Shown: positions 1 through 11,845, counted from the stretch's first letter. The stretch is 64,000 nucleotides of DNA from Synchiropus splendidus (GCF_027744825.2 NC_071351.1:18179001-18243000), one strand, 5' to 3'. Notes: generated by a model not told the origin, from the letters alone. Numbers and translations: made by a program.

Positions 1-564
1 ACGCCAAACATAAAAGTGTTGATAACTTTCGAAAAACACTTCAGAGAGCTTAGATTTGATGTGCACCTACTAGAAAGACCCTTTCTGCTATAGTGGGAGG
101 TTAAAATTTCATGTTCTGAAGCTTCCCTGAAAAGTTATGGCACAATGCGTAAAAACGCTTTTCAGCCTGAGATAAGGTGGGTTTCGGAACGCCAAACATA
201 AAAGTGTTGATAACTTTGGAAAAACACTTCACACAGTTTAGATTTGATGTGCAACTACTAGAAATACCCTTTCTGCTATAGTGGGAGGTTAAAATTTCAT
301 GTTCTGAAGCTTTCCTGAAAAGTTATGGCACAATGCACAAAAACGCTATTCAGCCTGAGATAAGGTGGGTTTCGGAACGCCAAACATAAAAGTGTTGATA
401 ACTTTTGAAAAACACTTCAGACAGCTTAGATTTGATGTGCAACTACTAGAAAGACCCTTTCTGCTATAGTGGGAGGTTAAAATTTCATGTTCTGAAGCTT
501 CCCTGAAAAGTTATGGCACAATGCACAAAAACGCTTTTCAGCCTGAGATAAGGTGGGTTTCGGA

Positions 565-752
565 ACGCCAAACATAAAAGTGTTGATAACTTTTGAAAAA
601 CACTTCAGACAGCTTAGATTTGATGTGCAACTACTAGAAAGACCCTTTCTGCTATAGTGGGAGGTTAAAATTTCATGTTCTGAAGCTTCCCTGAAAAGTT
701 ATGGCACAATGCACAAAAACGCTTTTCAGCCTGAGATAAGGTGGGTTTCGGA
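565..752 (+). repeat. Exemplar of monomer class C
   Basis: Class C carries T30 (acttttgaaa) with C49 (cagctta), A66 and AC at 149-150. It therefore shares C49 with class A and the right half with class B. C monomers often sit between a B' and an A or A' monomer (B'-C-A order), for example at 38732-39295, 41740-42303, 43620-44183 and 46438-47001. Recurrent C-specific private marks, such as aacacc for agaccc at 76-81 or gaaactt for gaagctt, help to date and pair duplicated blocks. Confidence 0.88.
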
Positions 753-940
753 ACGCCAAACATAAAAGTCTTGATAACTTTCGAAAAACACTTCAGACAG
801 CTTAGATTTGATGTGCACCTACTAGAAAGACCCTTTCTGCTATAGTGGGAGGTTAAAATTTCATGTTCTGAAGCTTCCCTGAAAAGTTATGGCACAATGC
901 GTAAAAACGCTTTTCAGCCTGAGATAAGGTGGGTTTCGGA

Positions 941-1128
941 ACGCCAAACATAAAAGTGTTGATAACTTTGGAAAAACACTTCAGACAGTTTAGATTTGAT
1001 GTGCAACTACTAGAAAGACCCTTTCTGCTATAGTGGGAGGTTAAAATTTCATGTTCTGAAGCTTCCCTGAAAAGTTATGGCACAATGCACAAAAACGCTT
1101 TTCAGCCTGAGATAAGGTGGGTTTCGGA
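941..1128 (+). repeat. Reference monomer, class B (commonest class)
   Basis: This copy serves as the coordinate reference for the family. Class B carries G21 (gttgataac), G30 (ctttggaaa), T49 (cagttta), A66 (gtgcaacta), C125 and AC at 149-150 (tgcacaaaa). Landmarks: an inverted repeat AAGTGTT at 14-20 and AACACTT at 35-41; the palindrome GAAGCTTC at 118-125, which includes a HindIII site; a second inverted pair ATAACTT at 22-28 and AAGTTAT at 132-138; CpG dinucleotides near 2, 156 and 185; A-runs at 12-15, 32-36, 74-76, 103-106, 130-133 and 151-155. The codon TAG at 91-93 (ctatagtgg) is one of the stops that closes the forward frames. Confidence 0.93.
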
Positions 1129-1316
1129 ACGCCAAACATAAAAGTGTTGATAACTTTCGAAAAACACTTCAGACAGCTTAGATTTGATGTGCACCTACTA
1201 GAAAGACCCTTTCTGCTATAGTGGGAGGTTAAAATTTCATGTTCTGAAGCTTCCCTGAAAAGTTATGGCACAATGCGTAAAAACGCTTTTCAGCCTGAGA
1301 TAAGGTGGGTTTCGGA
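1129..1316 (+). repeat. Exemplar of monomer class A (subtype A2)
   Basis: Class A differs from B by a linked set: C30 (ctttcgaaa), C49 (cagctta), C66 (gtgcaccta) and GT at 149-150 (tgcgtaaaa). Subtype A2 has C46 (cagacag); subtype A1, for example at 2069-2256, has G46 (cagagag). Three of the class-defining changes create palindromic sequence absent from B: TTTCGAAA at 27-34, GTGCAC at 61-66, and GCGT-4 nt-ACGC at 147-158. A monomers are commonly followed by a B-type monomer, giving an A-B alternation in many stretches. A variant A' keeps the left half but has AC at 149-150 (for example 42116-42303), and looks like an A/B recombinant. Confidence 0.9.
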
Positions 1317-1504
1317 ACGCCAAACATAAAAGTGTTGATAACTTTGGAAAAACACTTCAGACAGTTTAGATTTGATGTGCAACTACTAGAAAGACCCTTT
1401 CTGCTATAGTGGGAGGTTAAAATTTCATGTTCTGAAGCTTCCCTGAAAAGTTATGGCACAATGCACAAAAACGCTTTTCAGCCTGAGATAAGGTGGGTTT
1501 CGGA

Positions 1505-1692
1505 ACGCCAAACATAAAAGTGTTAATAACTTTGGAAAAACACTTCAGACAGTTTAGATTTGATGTGCAACTACTAGAAAGACCCTTTCTGCTATAGTGG
1601 GAGGTTAAAATTTCATGTTCTGAAGCTTCCCTGAAAAGTTATGGCACAATGCACAAAAACGCTTTTCAGCCTGAGATAAGGTGGGTTTCGGA
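1505..1692 (+). repeat. Exemplar of monomer class D
   Basis: Class D equals class B except for A21 (gttaataac instead of gttgataac). The single change is consistent across many copies. D monomers usually follow a B or another D (runs of two to four at 5454-6205, 6958-7521, 20683-21058 and 39484-39859), and they are frequent immediately before an A1 monomer. A D variant with GT at 149-150 (for example 4702-4889, 5830-6017, 7334-7521, 26699-26886, 37792-37979, 41176-41363) combines the D left half with the A right end. Confidence 0.88.
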
Positions 1693-4513
1693 ACGCCAAA
1701 CATAAAAGTGTTGATAACTTTGGAAAAACACTTCAGACAGTTTAGATTTGATGTGCAACTACTAGAAAGACCCTTTCTGCTATAGTGGGAGGTTAAAATT
1801 TCATGTTCTGAAGCTTCCCTGAAAAGTTATGGCACAATGCACAAAAACGCTTTTCAGCCTGAGATAAGGTGGGTTTCGGAACGCCAAACATAAAAGTGTT
1901 AATAACTTTGGAAAAACACTTCAGACAGTTTAGATTTGATGTGCAACTACTAGAAAGACCCTTTCTGCTATAGTGGGAGGTTAAAATTTCATGTTCTGAA
2001 GCTTCCCTGAAAAGTTATGGCACAATGCACAAAAACGCTTTTCAGCCTGAGATAAGGTGGGTTTCGGAACGCCAAACATAAAAGTGTTGATAACTTTCGA
2101 AAAACACTTCAGAGAGCTTAGATTTGATGTGCACCTACTAGAAAGACCCTTTCTGCTATAGTGGGAGGTTAAAATTTCATGTTCTGAAGCTTCCCTGAAA
2201 AGTTATGGCACAATACGTAAAAACGCTTTTCAGCCTGAGATAAGGTGGGTTTCGGAACGCCAAACATAAAAGTGTTGATAACTTTGGAAAAACACTTCAG
2301 ACAGTTTAGATTTGATGTGCAACTACTAGAAAGACCCTTTCTGCTATAGTGGGAGGTTAAAATTTCATGTTCTGAAGCTTTCCTGAAAAGTTATGGCACA
2401 ATGCACAAAAACGCTTTTCAGCCTGAGATAAGGTGGGTTTCGGAACGCCAAACATAAAAGTGTTGATAACTTTCGAAAAACACTTCAGACAGCTTAGATT
2501 TGATGTGCACCTACTAGAAAGACCCTTTCTGCTATAGTGGGAGGTTAAAATTTCATGTTCTGAAGCTTCCCTGAAAAGTTATGGCACAATGCGTAAAAAC
2601 GCTTTTCAGCCTGAGATAAGGTGGGTTTCGGAACGCCAAACATAAAAGTGTTGATAACTTTGGAAAAACACTTCAGACAGTTTAGATTTGATGTGCAACT
2701 ACTAGAAAGACCCTTTCTGCTATAGTGGGAGGTTAAAATTTCATGTTCTGAAGCTTCCCTGAAAAGTTATGGCACAATGCACGAAAACGCTTTTCAGCCT
2801 GAGATAAGGTGGGTTTCGGAACGCCAAACATAAAAGTGTTAATAACTTTGGAAAAACACTTCAGACAGTTTAGATTTGATGTGCAACTACTAGAAAGACC
2901 CTTTCTGCTACAGTGGGAGGTTAAAATTTCATGTTCTGAAGCTTCCCTGAAAAGTTATGGCACAATGCACAAAAACGCTTTTCAGCCTGAGATAAGGTGG
3001 GTTTCGGAACGCCAAACATAAAAGTGTTGATAACTTTGGAAAAACACTTCAGACAGTTTAGATTTGATGTGCAACTACTAGAAAGACCCTTTCTGCTATA
3101 GTGGGAGGTTAAAATTTCATGTTCTGAAGCTTCCCTGAAAAGTTATGGCACAATGCACAAAAACGCTTTTCAGCCTGAGATAAGGTGGGTTTCGGAACGC
3201 CAAACATAAAAGTGTTAATAACTTTGGAAAAACACTTCAGACAGTTTAGATTTGATGTGCAACTACTAGAAAGACCCTTTCTGCTATAGTGGGAGGTTAA
3301 AATTTCATGTTCTGAAGCTTCCCTGAAAAGTTATGGCACAATGCACAAAAACGCTTTTCAGCCTGAGATAAGGTGGGTTTCGGAACGCCAAACATAAAAG
3401 TGTTGATAACTTTCGAAAAACACTTCAGAGAGCTTAGATTTGATGTGCACCTACTAGAAAGACCCTTTCTGCTATAGTGGGAGGTTAAAATTTCATGTTC
3501 TGAAGCTTCCCTGAAAAGTTATGGCACAATGCGTAAAAACGCTTTTCAGCCTGAGATAAGGTGGGTTTCGGAACGCCAAACATAAAAGTGTTGATAACTT
3601 TGGAAAAACACTTCACACAGTTTAGATTTGATGTGCAACTACTAGAAAGACCCTTTCTGCTATAGTGGGAGGTTAAAATTTCATGTTCTGAAGCTTTCCT
3701 GAGAAAGTTATGGCACAATGCACAAAAACGCTTTTCAGCCCGTGATAAGGTGGGTTTCGGAACGCCAAACATAAAAGTGTTGATAACTTTTGAAAAACAC
3801 TTCAGACAGCTTAGATTTGATGTGCAACTACTAGAAACACCCTTTCTGCTATAGTGGGAGGTTAAAATTTCATGTTCTGAAGCTTCCCTGAAAAGTTATG
3901 GCACAATGCACAAAAACGCTTTTCAGCCTGAGATAAGGTGGGTTTCGGAACGCCAAACATAAAAGTGTTGATAACTTTCGAAAAACACTTCAGACAGCTT
4001 AGATTTTATGTGCACCTACTAGAAAGACCCTTTCTGCTATAGTGGGAGGTTAAAATTTCATGTTCTGAAGCTTCCCTGAAAAGTTATGGCACAATGCGTA
4101 AAAACGCTTTTCAGCCTGAGATAAGGTGGGTTTCGGAACGCCAAACATAAAAGTGTTGATAACTTTGGAAAAACACTTCAGACAGTTTAGATTTGATGTG
4201 CAACTACTAGAAAGACCCTTTCTGCTATAGTGGGAGGTTAAAATTTCATGTTCTGAAGCTTTCCTGAAAAGTTATGGCACAATGCACAAAAACGCTTTTC
4301 AGCCTGAGATAAGGTGGGTTTCGGAACGCCAAACATAAAAGTGTTGATAACTTTTGAAAAACACTTCAGACAGCTTAGATTTGATGTGCAACTACTAGAA
4401 ACACCCTTTCTGCTATAGTGGGAGGTTAAAATTTCATGTTCTGAAGCTTCCCTGAAAAGTTATGGCACAATGCACAAAAACGCTTTTCAGCCTGAGATAA
4501 GGTGGGTTTCGGA

Positions 4514-7500
4514 ACGCCAAACATAAAAGTGTTGATAACTTTGGAAAAACACTTCAGACAGTTTAGATTTGATGTGCAACTACTAGAAAGACCCTTTCTG
4601 CTATAGTGGGAGGTTAAAATTTCATGTTCTGAAGCTTCCCTGAAAAGTTATGGCACAATGCGTATAAACGCTTTTCAGCCTGAGATAAGGTGGGTTTCGG
4701 AACGCCAAACATAAAAGTGTTAATAACTTTGGAAAAACACTTCAGACAGTTTAGATTTGATGTGCAACTACTAGAAAGACCCTTTCTGCTATAGTGGGAG
4801 GTTAAAATTTCATGTTCTGAAGCTTCCCTGAAAAGTTATGGCACAATGCGTAAAAACGCTTTTCAGCCTGAGATAAGGTGGGTTTCGGAACGCCAAACAT
4901 AAAAGTGTTGATAACTTTGGAAAAACACTTCAGACAGTTTAGATTTGATGTGCAACTACTAGAAAGACCCTTTCTGCTATAGTGGGAGGTTAAAATTTCA
5001 TGTTCTGAAGCTTCCCTGAAAAGTTATGGCACAATGCACAAAAACGCTTTTCAGCCTGAGATAAGGTGGGTTTCGGAACGCCAAACATAAAAGTGTTGAT
5101 AACTTTCGAAAAACACTTCAGACAGCTTAGATTTGATGTGCACCTACTAGAAAGACCCTTTCTGCTATAGTGGGAGGTTAAAATTTCATGTTCTGAAGCT
5201 TCCCTGAAAAGTTATGGCACAATGCGTAAAAACGCTTTTCAGCCTGAGATAAGGTGGGTTTCGGAACGCCAAACATAAAAGTGTTGATAACTTTGGAAAA
5301 ACACTTCAGACAGTTTAGATTTGATGTGCAACTACTAGAAAGACCCTTTCTGCTATAGTGGGAGGTTAAAATTTCATGTTCAGAAGCTTCCCTGAAAAGT
5401 TATGGCACAATGCACAAAAACGCTTTTCAGCCTGAGATAAGGTGGGTTTCGGAACGCCAAACATAAAAGTGTTAATAACTTTGGAAAAACACTTCAGACA
5501 GTTTAGATTTGATGTGCAACTACTAGAAAGACCCTTTCTGCTATAGTGGGAGGTTAAAATTTCATGTTCTGAAGCTTCCCTGAAAAGTTATGGCACAATG
5601 CACAAAAACGCTTTTCAGCCTGAGATAAGGTGGGTTTCGGAACGCCAAACATAAAAGTGTTAATAACTTTGGAAAAACACTTCAGACAGTTTAGATTTGA
5701 TGTGCGACTACTAGAAAGACCCTTTCTGCTATAGTGGGAGGTTAAAATTTCATGTTCTGAAGCTTCCCTGAAAAGTTATATCACAATGCACAAAAACGCT
5801 TTTCAGCCTGAGATAAGGTGGGTTTCGGAACGCCAAACATAAAAGTGTTAATAACTTTGGAAAAACACTTCAGACAGTTTAGATTTGATGTGCAACTACT
5901 AGAAAGACCCTTTCTGCTATAGTGGGAGGTTAAAATTTCATGTTCTGAAGCTTCCCTGAAAAGTTATGGCACAATGCGTAAAAACGCTTTTCAGCCTGAG
6001 ATAAGGTGGGTTTCGGAACGCCAAACATAAAAGTGTTAATAACTTTGGAAAAACACTTCAGACAGTTTAGATTTGATGTGCAACTACTAGAAAGACCCTT
6101 TCTGCTATATTGGGAGGTTAAAATTTCATGTTCTGAAGCTTCCCTGAAAAGTTATGGCACAATGCACAAAAACGCTTTTCAGCCTGAGATAAGGTGGGTT
6201 TCGGAACGCCAAACATAAAAGTGTTGATAACTTTCGAAAACCACTTCAGAGAGCTTAGATTTGATGTGCACCTACTAGAAAGACCCTTTCTGCTATAGTG
6301 GGAGGTTAAAATTTCATGTTCTGAAGCTTCCCTGAAAAGTTATGGCACAATGCGTAAAAACGCTTTTCAGCCTGAGATAAGGTGGGTTTCGGAACGCCAA
6401 ACATAAAAGTGTTGATAACTTTGGAAAAACACTTCAGACAGTTTAGATTTGATGTGCAACTACTAGAAAGACCCTTTCTGCTATAGTGGGAGGTTAAAAT
6501 TTCATGTTCTGAAGCTTCCCTGAAAAGTTATGGCACAATGCACAAAAACGCTTTTCAGCCTGAGATAAGGTGGGTTTCGGAACGCCAAACATAAAAGTGT
6601 TGATAACTTTCGAAAAACACTTCAGACAGCTTAGATTTGATGTGCACCTACTAGAAAGACCCTTTCTGCTATAGTGGGAGGTTAAAATTTCATGTTCTGA
6701 AGCTTCCCTGAAAAGTTATGGCACAATGCGTAAAAACGCTTTTCAGCCTGAGATAAGGTGGGTTTCGGAACGCCAAACATAAAAGTGTTGATAACTTTGG
6801 AAAATCACTTCAGACAGTTTAGATTTGATGTGCAACTACTAGAAAGACCCTTTCTGCTATAGTGGGAGGTTAAAATTTCATGTTCTGAAGCTTCCCTGAA
6901 AAGTTATGGCACAATGCACAAAAACGCTTTTCAGCCTGAGATAAGGTGGGTTTCGGAACGCCAAACATAAAAGTGTTAATAACTTTGGAAAAACACTTCA
7001 GACAGTTTAGATTTGATGTGCAACTACTAGAAAGACCCTTTCTGCTATAGTCGGACGTTAAAATTTCATGTTCTGAAGCTTCCCTAAAAAGTTATGGCAC
7101 AATGCACAAAAACGCTTTTCAGCCTGAGATAAGGTGGGTTTCGGAACGCCAAACATAAAAGTGTTAATAACTTTGGAAAAACACTTCAGACAGTTTAGAT
7201 TTGATGTGCAACTACTAGAAAGACCCTTTCTGCTATAGTGGGAGGTTAAAATTTCATGTTCTGAAGCTTCCCTAAAAAGTTATGGCACAATGCACAAAAA
7301 CGCTTTTCAGCCTGAGATAAGGTGGGTTTCGGAACGCCAAACATAAAAGTGTTAATAACTTTGGAAAAACACTTCAGACAGTTTAGATTTGATGTGCAAC
7401 TACTAGAAAGACCCTTTCTGCTATAGTGGGAGGTTAAAATTTCATGTTCTGAAGCTTCCCTGAAAAGTTATGGCACAATGCGTAAAAACGCTTTTCAGCC

Positions 7501-9807
7501 TGAGATAAGGTGGGTTTCGGAACGCCAAACATAAAAGTGTTGATAACTTTGGAAAAACACTTCAGACAGTTTAGATTTGATGTGCACCTACTAAAAAGAC
7601 CCTTTCTGCTATAGTGGGAGGTTAAAATTTCATGTTCTGAAGCTTCCCTGAAAAGTTATGGCACAATGCACAAAAACGCTTTTCAGCCTGAGATAAGGTG
7701 GGTTTCGGAACGCCAAACATAAAAGTGTTGATAACTTTCGAAAAACACTTCAGAGAGCTTAGATTTGATGTGCACCTACTAGAAAGACCCTTTCTGCTAT
7801 AGTGGGAGGTTAAAATTTCATGTTCTGAAGCTATCCCTGAAAAGTTATGGCACAATGCGTAAAAACGCTTTTCAGCCTGAGATAAGGTGGGTTTCGGAAC
7901 GCCAAACATAAAAGTGTTGATAACTTTTGAAAAACACTTCAGACAGCTTAGATTTGATGTGCAACTACTAGAAAGACCCTTTCTGCTATAGTGGGAGGTT
8001 AAAATTTCATGTTCTGAAGCTTCCCTGAAAAGTTATGGCACAATGCACAAAAACGCTTTTCAGCCTGAGATAAGGTGGGTTTCGGAACGCCAAACATAAA
8101 AGTGTTGATAACTTTCGAAAAACACTTCAGACAGCTTAGATTTGATGTGCACCTACTAGAAAGACCCTTTCTGCTATAGTGGGAGGTTAAAATTTCATGT
8201 TCTGAAGCTTCCCTGAAAAGTTATGGCACAATGCGTAAAAACGCTTTTCAGCCTGAGATAAGGTGGGTTTCGGAACGCCAAACATAAAAGTGTTGATAAC
8301 TTTGGAAAAACACTTCAGACAGTTTAGATTTGATGTGCAACTACTAGAAAGACCCTTTCTGCTATATTGGGAAGTTAAAATTTCATGTTCTGAAGCTTCC
8401 CTGAAAAGTTATGGCACAATGCACAAAAACGCTTTTCAGCCTGAGATAAGGTGGGTTTCGGAACGCCAAACATAAAAGTGTTAATAACTTTGGAAAAACA
8501 CTTCAGACAGTTTAGATTTGATGTGCAACTACTAGAAAGACCCTTTCTGCTATAGTGGGAGGTTAAAATTTCATGTTCTGAAGCTTCCCTGAAAAGTTAT
8601 GGCACAATGCACAAAAACGCTTTTCAGCCTGAGATAAGGTGGGTTTCGGAACGCCAAACATAAAAGTGTTAATAACTTTGGAAAAACACTTCAGACAGTT
8701 TAGATTTGATGTGCAACTACTAGAAAGACCCTTTCTGCTATAGTGGGAGGTTAAAATTTCATGTTCTGAAGCTTCCCTGAAAAGTTATGGCACAATGCAC
8801 AAAAACGCTTTTCAGCCTGAGATAAGGTGGGTTTCGGAACGCCAAACATAAAAGTGTTGATAACTTTTGAAAAACACTTCAGACAGCTTAGATTTGATGT
8901 GCAACTACTAGAAAGACCCTTTCTGCTATAGTGGGAGGTTAAAATTTCATGTTCTGAAGCTTCCCTGAAAAGTTATGGCACAATGCACAAAAACGCTTTT
9001 CAGCCTGAGATAAGATGGGTTTCGGAACGCCAAACATAAAAGTGTTGATAACTTTGGAAAAACACTTCAGACAGTTTAGATTTGATGTGCAACTACTAGA
9101 AAGACCCTTTCTGCTATAGTGGGAGGTTAAAATTTCATGTTCTGAAGCTTCCCTGAAAAGTTATGGCACAATGCACAAAAACGCTTTTCAGCCTGAGATA
9201 AGGTGGGTTTCGGAACGCCAAACATAAAAGTGTTGATAACTTTCGAAAAACACTTCAGAGAGCTTAGATTTGATGTGCAACTACGAGAAAGACCCTTTCT
9301 GCTATAGTGGGAGGTTAAAATTTCATGTTCTGAAGCTTCCCTGAAAAGTTATGGCACAATGCGTAAAAACGCTTTTCAGCCTGAGATAAGGTGGGTTTCG
9401 GAACGCCAAACATAAAAGTGTTGATAACTTTCGAAAAACACTTCAGAGAGCTTAGATTTGATGTGCACCTACTAGAAAGACCCTTTCTGCTATAGTGGGA
9501 GGTTAAAATTTCATGTTCTGAAGCTTCCCTGAAAAGTTATGGCACAATGCGTAAAAACGCTTTTCAGCCTGAGATAAGGTGGGTTTCGGAACGCCAAACA
9601 TAAAAGTGTTGATAACTTTTGAAAAACACTTCAGACAGCTTAGATTTGATGTGCAACTACTAGAAAGACCCTTTCTGCTATAGTGGGAGGTTAAAATTTC
9701 ATGTTCTGAAGCTTCCCTGAAAAGTTATGGCACAATGCACAAAAACGCTTTTCAGCCTGAGATAAGATGGGTTTCGGAACGCCAAACATAAAAGTGTTGA
9801 TAACTTT
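4514..9807 (+). repeat. Large duplicated block Q, copy 1
   Basis: About 28 monomers that recur at 11846-17139 with a constant offset of 7332 bp (39 monomers). Order: B(GT, gcgtataaa), D(GT), B, A2, B, D, D, D(GT), D, A1, B, A2, B, D, D, D(GT), B with C66, A1, C, A2, B, D, D, C, B, A1 with ctacgag, A1, C. Shared private marks include gcgtataaa at 4661, ttcagaag at 5382, gtgcgacta at 5706, gttatatca near 5777, aaccactt near 6241, aaaatcact at 6805, gtcggacgt at 7052, the insertion at 7833, and gataagatgg at 9009 and 9761. The left edge lies between about 4405 and 4514; the right edge is set by C/G at monomer position 30 (9808). Confidence 0.93.
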
Positions 9808-10341
9808 GGAAAAACACTTCAGACAGTTTAGATTTGATGTGCAACTACTAGAAAGACCCTTTCTGCATAGTGGGAGGTTAAAATTTCATGTTCTGAAGCT
9901 TCCCTGAAAAGTTATGGCACAATGCACAAAAACGCTTTTCAGCCTGAGATAAGGTGGGTTTCGGAACGCCAAACATAAAAGTGTTGATAACTTTCGAAAA
10001 ACACTTCAGAGAGCTTAGATTTGATGTGCAACTACGAGAAAGACCCTTTCTGCTATAGTGGGAGGTTAAAATTTCATGTTCTGAAGCTTCCCTGAAAAGT
10101 TATGGCACAATGCGTAAAAACGCTTTTCAGCCTGAGATAAGGTGGGTTTCGGAACGCCAAACATAAAAGTGTTGATAACTTTCGAAAAACACTTCAGAGA
10201 GCTTAGATTTGATGTGCACCTACTAGAAAGACCCTTTCTGCTATAGTGGGAGGTTAAAATTTCATGTTCTGAAGCTTCCCTGAAAAGTTATGGCACAATG
10301 CGTAAAAACGCTTTTCAGCCTGAGATAAGGTGGGTTTCGGA
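8839..10341 (+). repeat. Tandem 4-mer higher-order repeat, two copies
   Basis: The set C (gataagatgg), B, A1 (ctacgagaaa, A66), A1 (C66, GT149) occupies 8839-9590 and is repeated at 9591-10341. The second copy is 751 bp because of a 1-bp deletion (ctgcatag) near 9866. The first copy and the start of the second also lie in block Q, whose second copy (from 16171) lacks the extra B and switches from C directly to the ctacgag monomer at 17111. A single-copy relative (C, B, A1-ctacgag, B, A1) lies at 22375-23314. Confidence 0.88.
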
Positions 10342-11469
10342 ACGCCAAACATAAAAGTGTTGATAACTTTCGAAAAACACTTCAGACAGCTTAGATTTGA
10401 TGTGCACCTACTAGAAAGACCCTTTCTGCTATAGTGGGAGGTTAAAATTTCATGTTCTGAAGCTTCCCTGAAAAGTGATGGCACAATGCGTAAAAACGCT
10501 TTTCAGCCTGAGATAAGGTGGGTTTCGGAACGCCAAACATAAAAGTGTTGATAACTTTGGAAAAACACTTCAGACAGTTTAGATTTGATGTGCAACTACT
10601 AGAAAGACCCTTTCTGCTATCGTGGGAGGTTAAAATTTCATGTTCTGAAGCTTCCCTGAAAAGTTATGGCACAATGCACAAAAACGCTTTTCAGCCTGAG
10701 ATAAGGTGGGTTTCGGAACGCCAAACATAAAAGTGTTGATAACTTTGGAAAAACACTTCAGACAGTTTAGATTTGATGTGCAACTACTAGAAAGACCCTT
10801 TCTGCTATAGTGGGAGGTTAAAATTTCATGTTCTGAAGCTTCCCTGAAAAGTTATGGCACAATGCGTAAAAACGCTTTTCAGCCTGAGATAAGGTGGGTT
10901 TCGGAACGCCAAACATAAAAGTGTTGATAACTTTCGAAAAACACTTCAGACAGCTTAGATTTGATGTGCACCTACTAGAAAGACCCTTTCTGCTATAGTG
11001 GGAGGTTAAAATTTCATGTTCTGAAGCTTCCCTGAAAAGTGATGGCACAATGCGTAAAAACGCTTTTCAGCCTGAGATAAGGTGGGTTTCGGAACGCCAA
11101 ACATAAAAGTGTTGATAACTTTGGAAAAACACTTCAGACAGTTTAGATTTGATGTGCAACTACTAGAAAGACCCTTTCTGCTATCGTGGGAGGTTAAAAT
11201 TTCATGTTCTGAAGCTTCCCTGAAAAGTTATGGCACAATGCACAAAAACGCTTTTCAGCCTGAGATAAGGTGGGTTTCGGAACGCCAAACATAAAAGTGT
11301 TGATAACTTTGGAAAAACACTTCAGACAGTTTAGATTTGATGTGCAACTACTAGAAAGACCCTTTCTGCTATAGTGGGAGGTTAAAATTTCATGTTCTGA
11401 AGCTTCCCTGAAAAGTTATGGCACAATGCACAAAAACGCTTTTCAGCCTGAGATAAGGTGGGTTTCGGA
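10342..11469 (+). repeat. Tandem 3-mer higher-order repeat, two copies
   Basis: Units A2 (gtgatggca), B (ctatcgtgg) and B are repeated with a 564-bp offset: 10342-10905 and 10906-11469. The two copies share both private marks. The third monomer of the first copy (10718-10905) has a B left half and a GT149 right end, as expected for an in-register crossover junction onto the A1 monomer that normally precedes the gtgatggca unit. The following E monomer (11470, gatataagg) and B (11658) lead into block Q copy 2. Confidence 0.87.
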
Positions 11470-11845
11470 ACGCCAAACATAAAAGTGTTGATAACTTTGG
11501 AAAAACACTTCAGACAGCTTAGATTTGATGTGCAACTACTAGAAAGACCCTTTCTGCTATAGTGGGAGGTTAAAATTTCATGTTCTGAAGCTTCCCTGAA
11601 AAGTTATGGCACAATGCGTAAAAACGCTTTTCAGCCTGATATAAGGTGGGTTTCGGAACGCCAAACATAAAAGTGTTGATAACTTTGGAAAAACACTTCA
11701 GACAGTTTAGATTTGATGTGCAACTACTAGAAAGACCCTTTCTGCTATAGTGGGAGGTTAAAATTTCATGTTCTGAAGCTTCCCTGAAAAGTTATGGCAC
11801 AATGCACAAAAACGCTTTTCAGCCTGAGATAAGGTGGGTTTCGGA
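11470..11845 (+). repeat. Linker of two monomers between 3-mer and block Q copy 2
   Basis: An E monomer with GT149 and gatataagg (11470-11657) and a plain B (11658-11845). The E monomer follows B(ctatcgtgg)-B here as it does at 17863, 19743 and 23879, so this is the continuation of the same ancestral block. Confidence 0.85.

Larger units (their letters stand above)
1..4325 (+). repeat. Complex block P, copy 1
   Basis: Monomer order from base 1: A1, B', C, C, A2, B, A2, B, D, B, D, A1, B, A2, B, D, B, D, A1, B', C, A2, B. The block recurs at 27075-31963. From 753 to 4325 the match is at a constant offset of 27638 bp and includes many private marks: aaagtctt at the start of the 753 unit, aatacgtaa near 2213, cacgaaaac near 2781, ctacagtgg near 2908, the 1-bp insertion near 3703 with cccgtgat, aacacc in the 3762 unit, and attttatgt at 4003. 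Units 2 and 3 match the other copy at offset 27074, so three monomers are missing here or were added there. After 4325 the next monomer (class C, with aacacc) differs from the second copy. Confidence 0.92.

Noticed and set aside
91..100. tatagtggga as a TATA-type promoter in each monomer
   Set aside because: A four-base TATA core in A+T-rich repeat DNA is weak evidence, with no transcript start or other promoter element to support it.
2809..3021. Recurrent 70-codon forward open frames (also at 6006, 8263, 10518, 11082, 13338, 15595, 17475, 19355, 23491, 24243, 30447)
   Set aside because: They are satellite sequence read through where a point change (ctatcgtgg, ctatattgg or ctacagtgg) removes the TAG at monomer position 91. 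They begin at GTG, end in the next monomer, and recur only because the DNA is duplicated. A 188-bp unit shifts frame at each repeat, so no long frame can persist.
3485..3772. Recurrent 64-95-codon reverse-strand open frames (also at 7622, 10254, 10818, 14954, 17211, 19091, 23227, 25671, 31123, 45036, 47290, 48982)
   Set aside because: The same satellite on the other strand, opened by a single change or a 1-bp indel (for example the insertions near 3703 and 7833, gtgatggca, ccctcaaaag). The products contain the same stretch twice, as expected of translated tandem repeats. There is no gene context.
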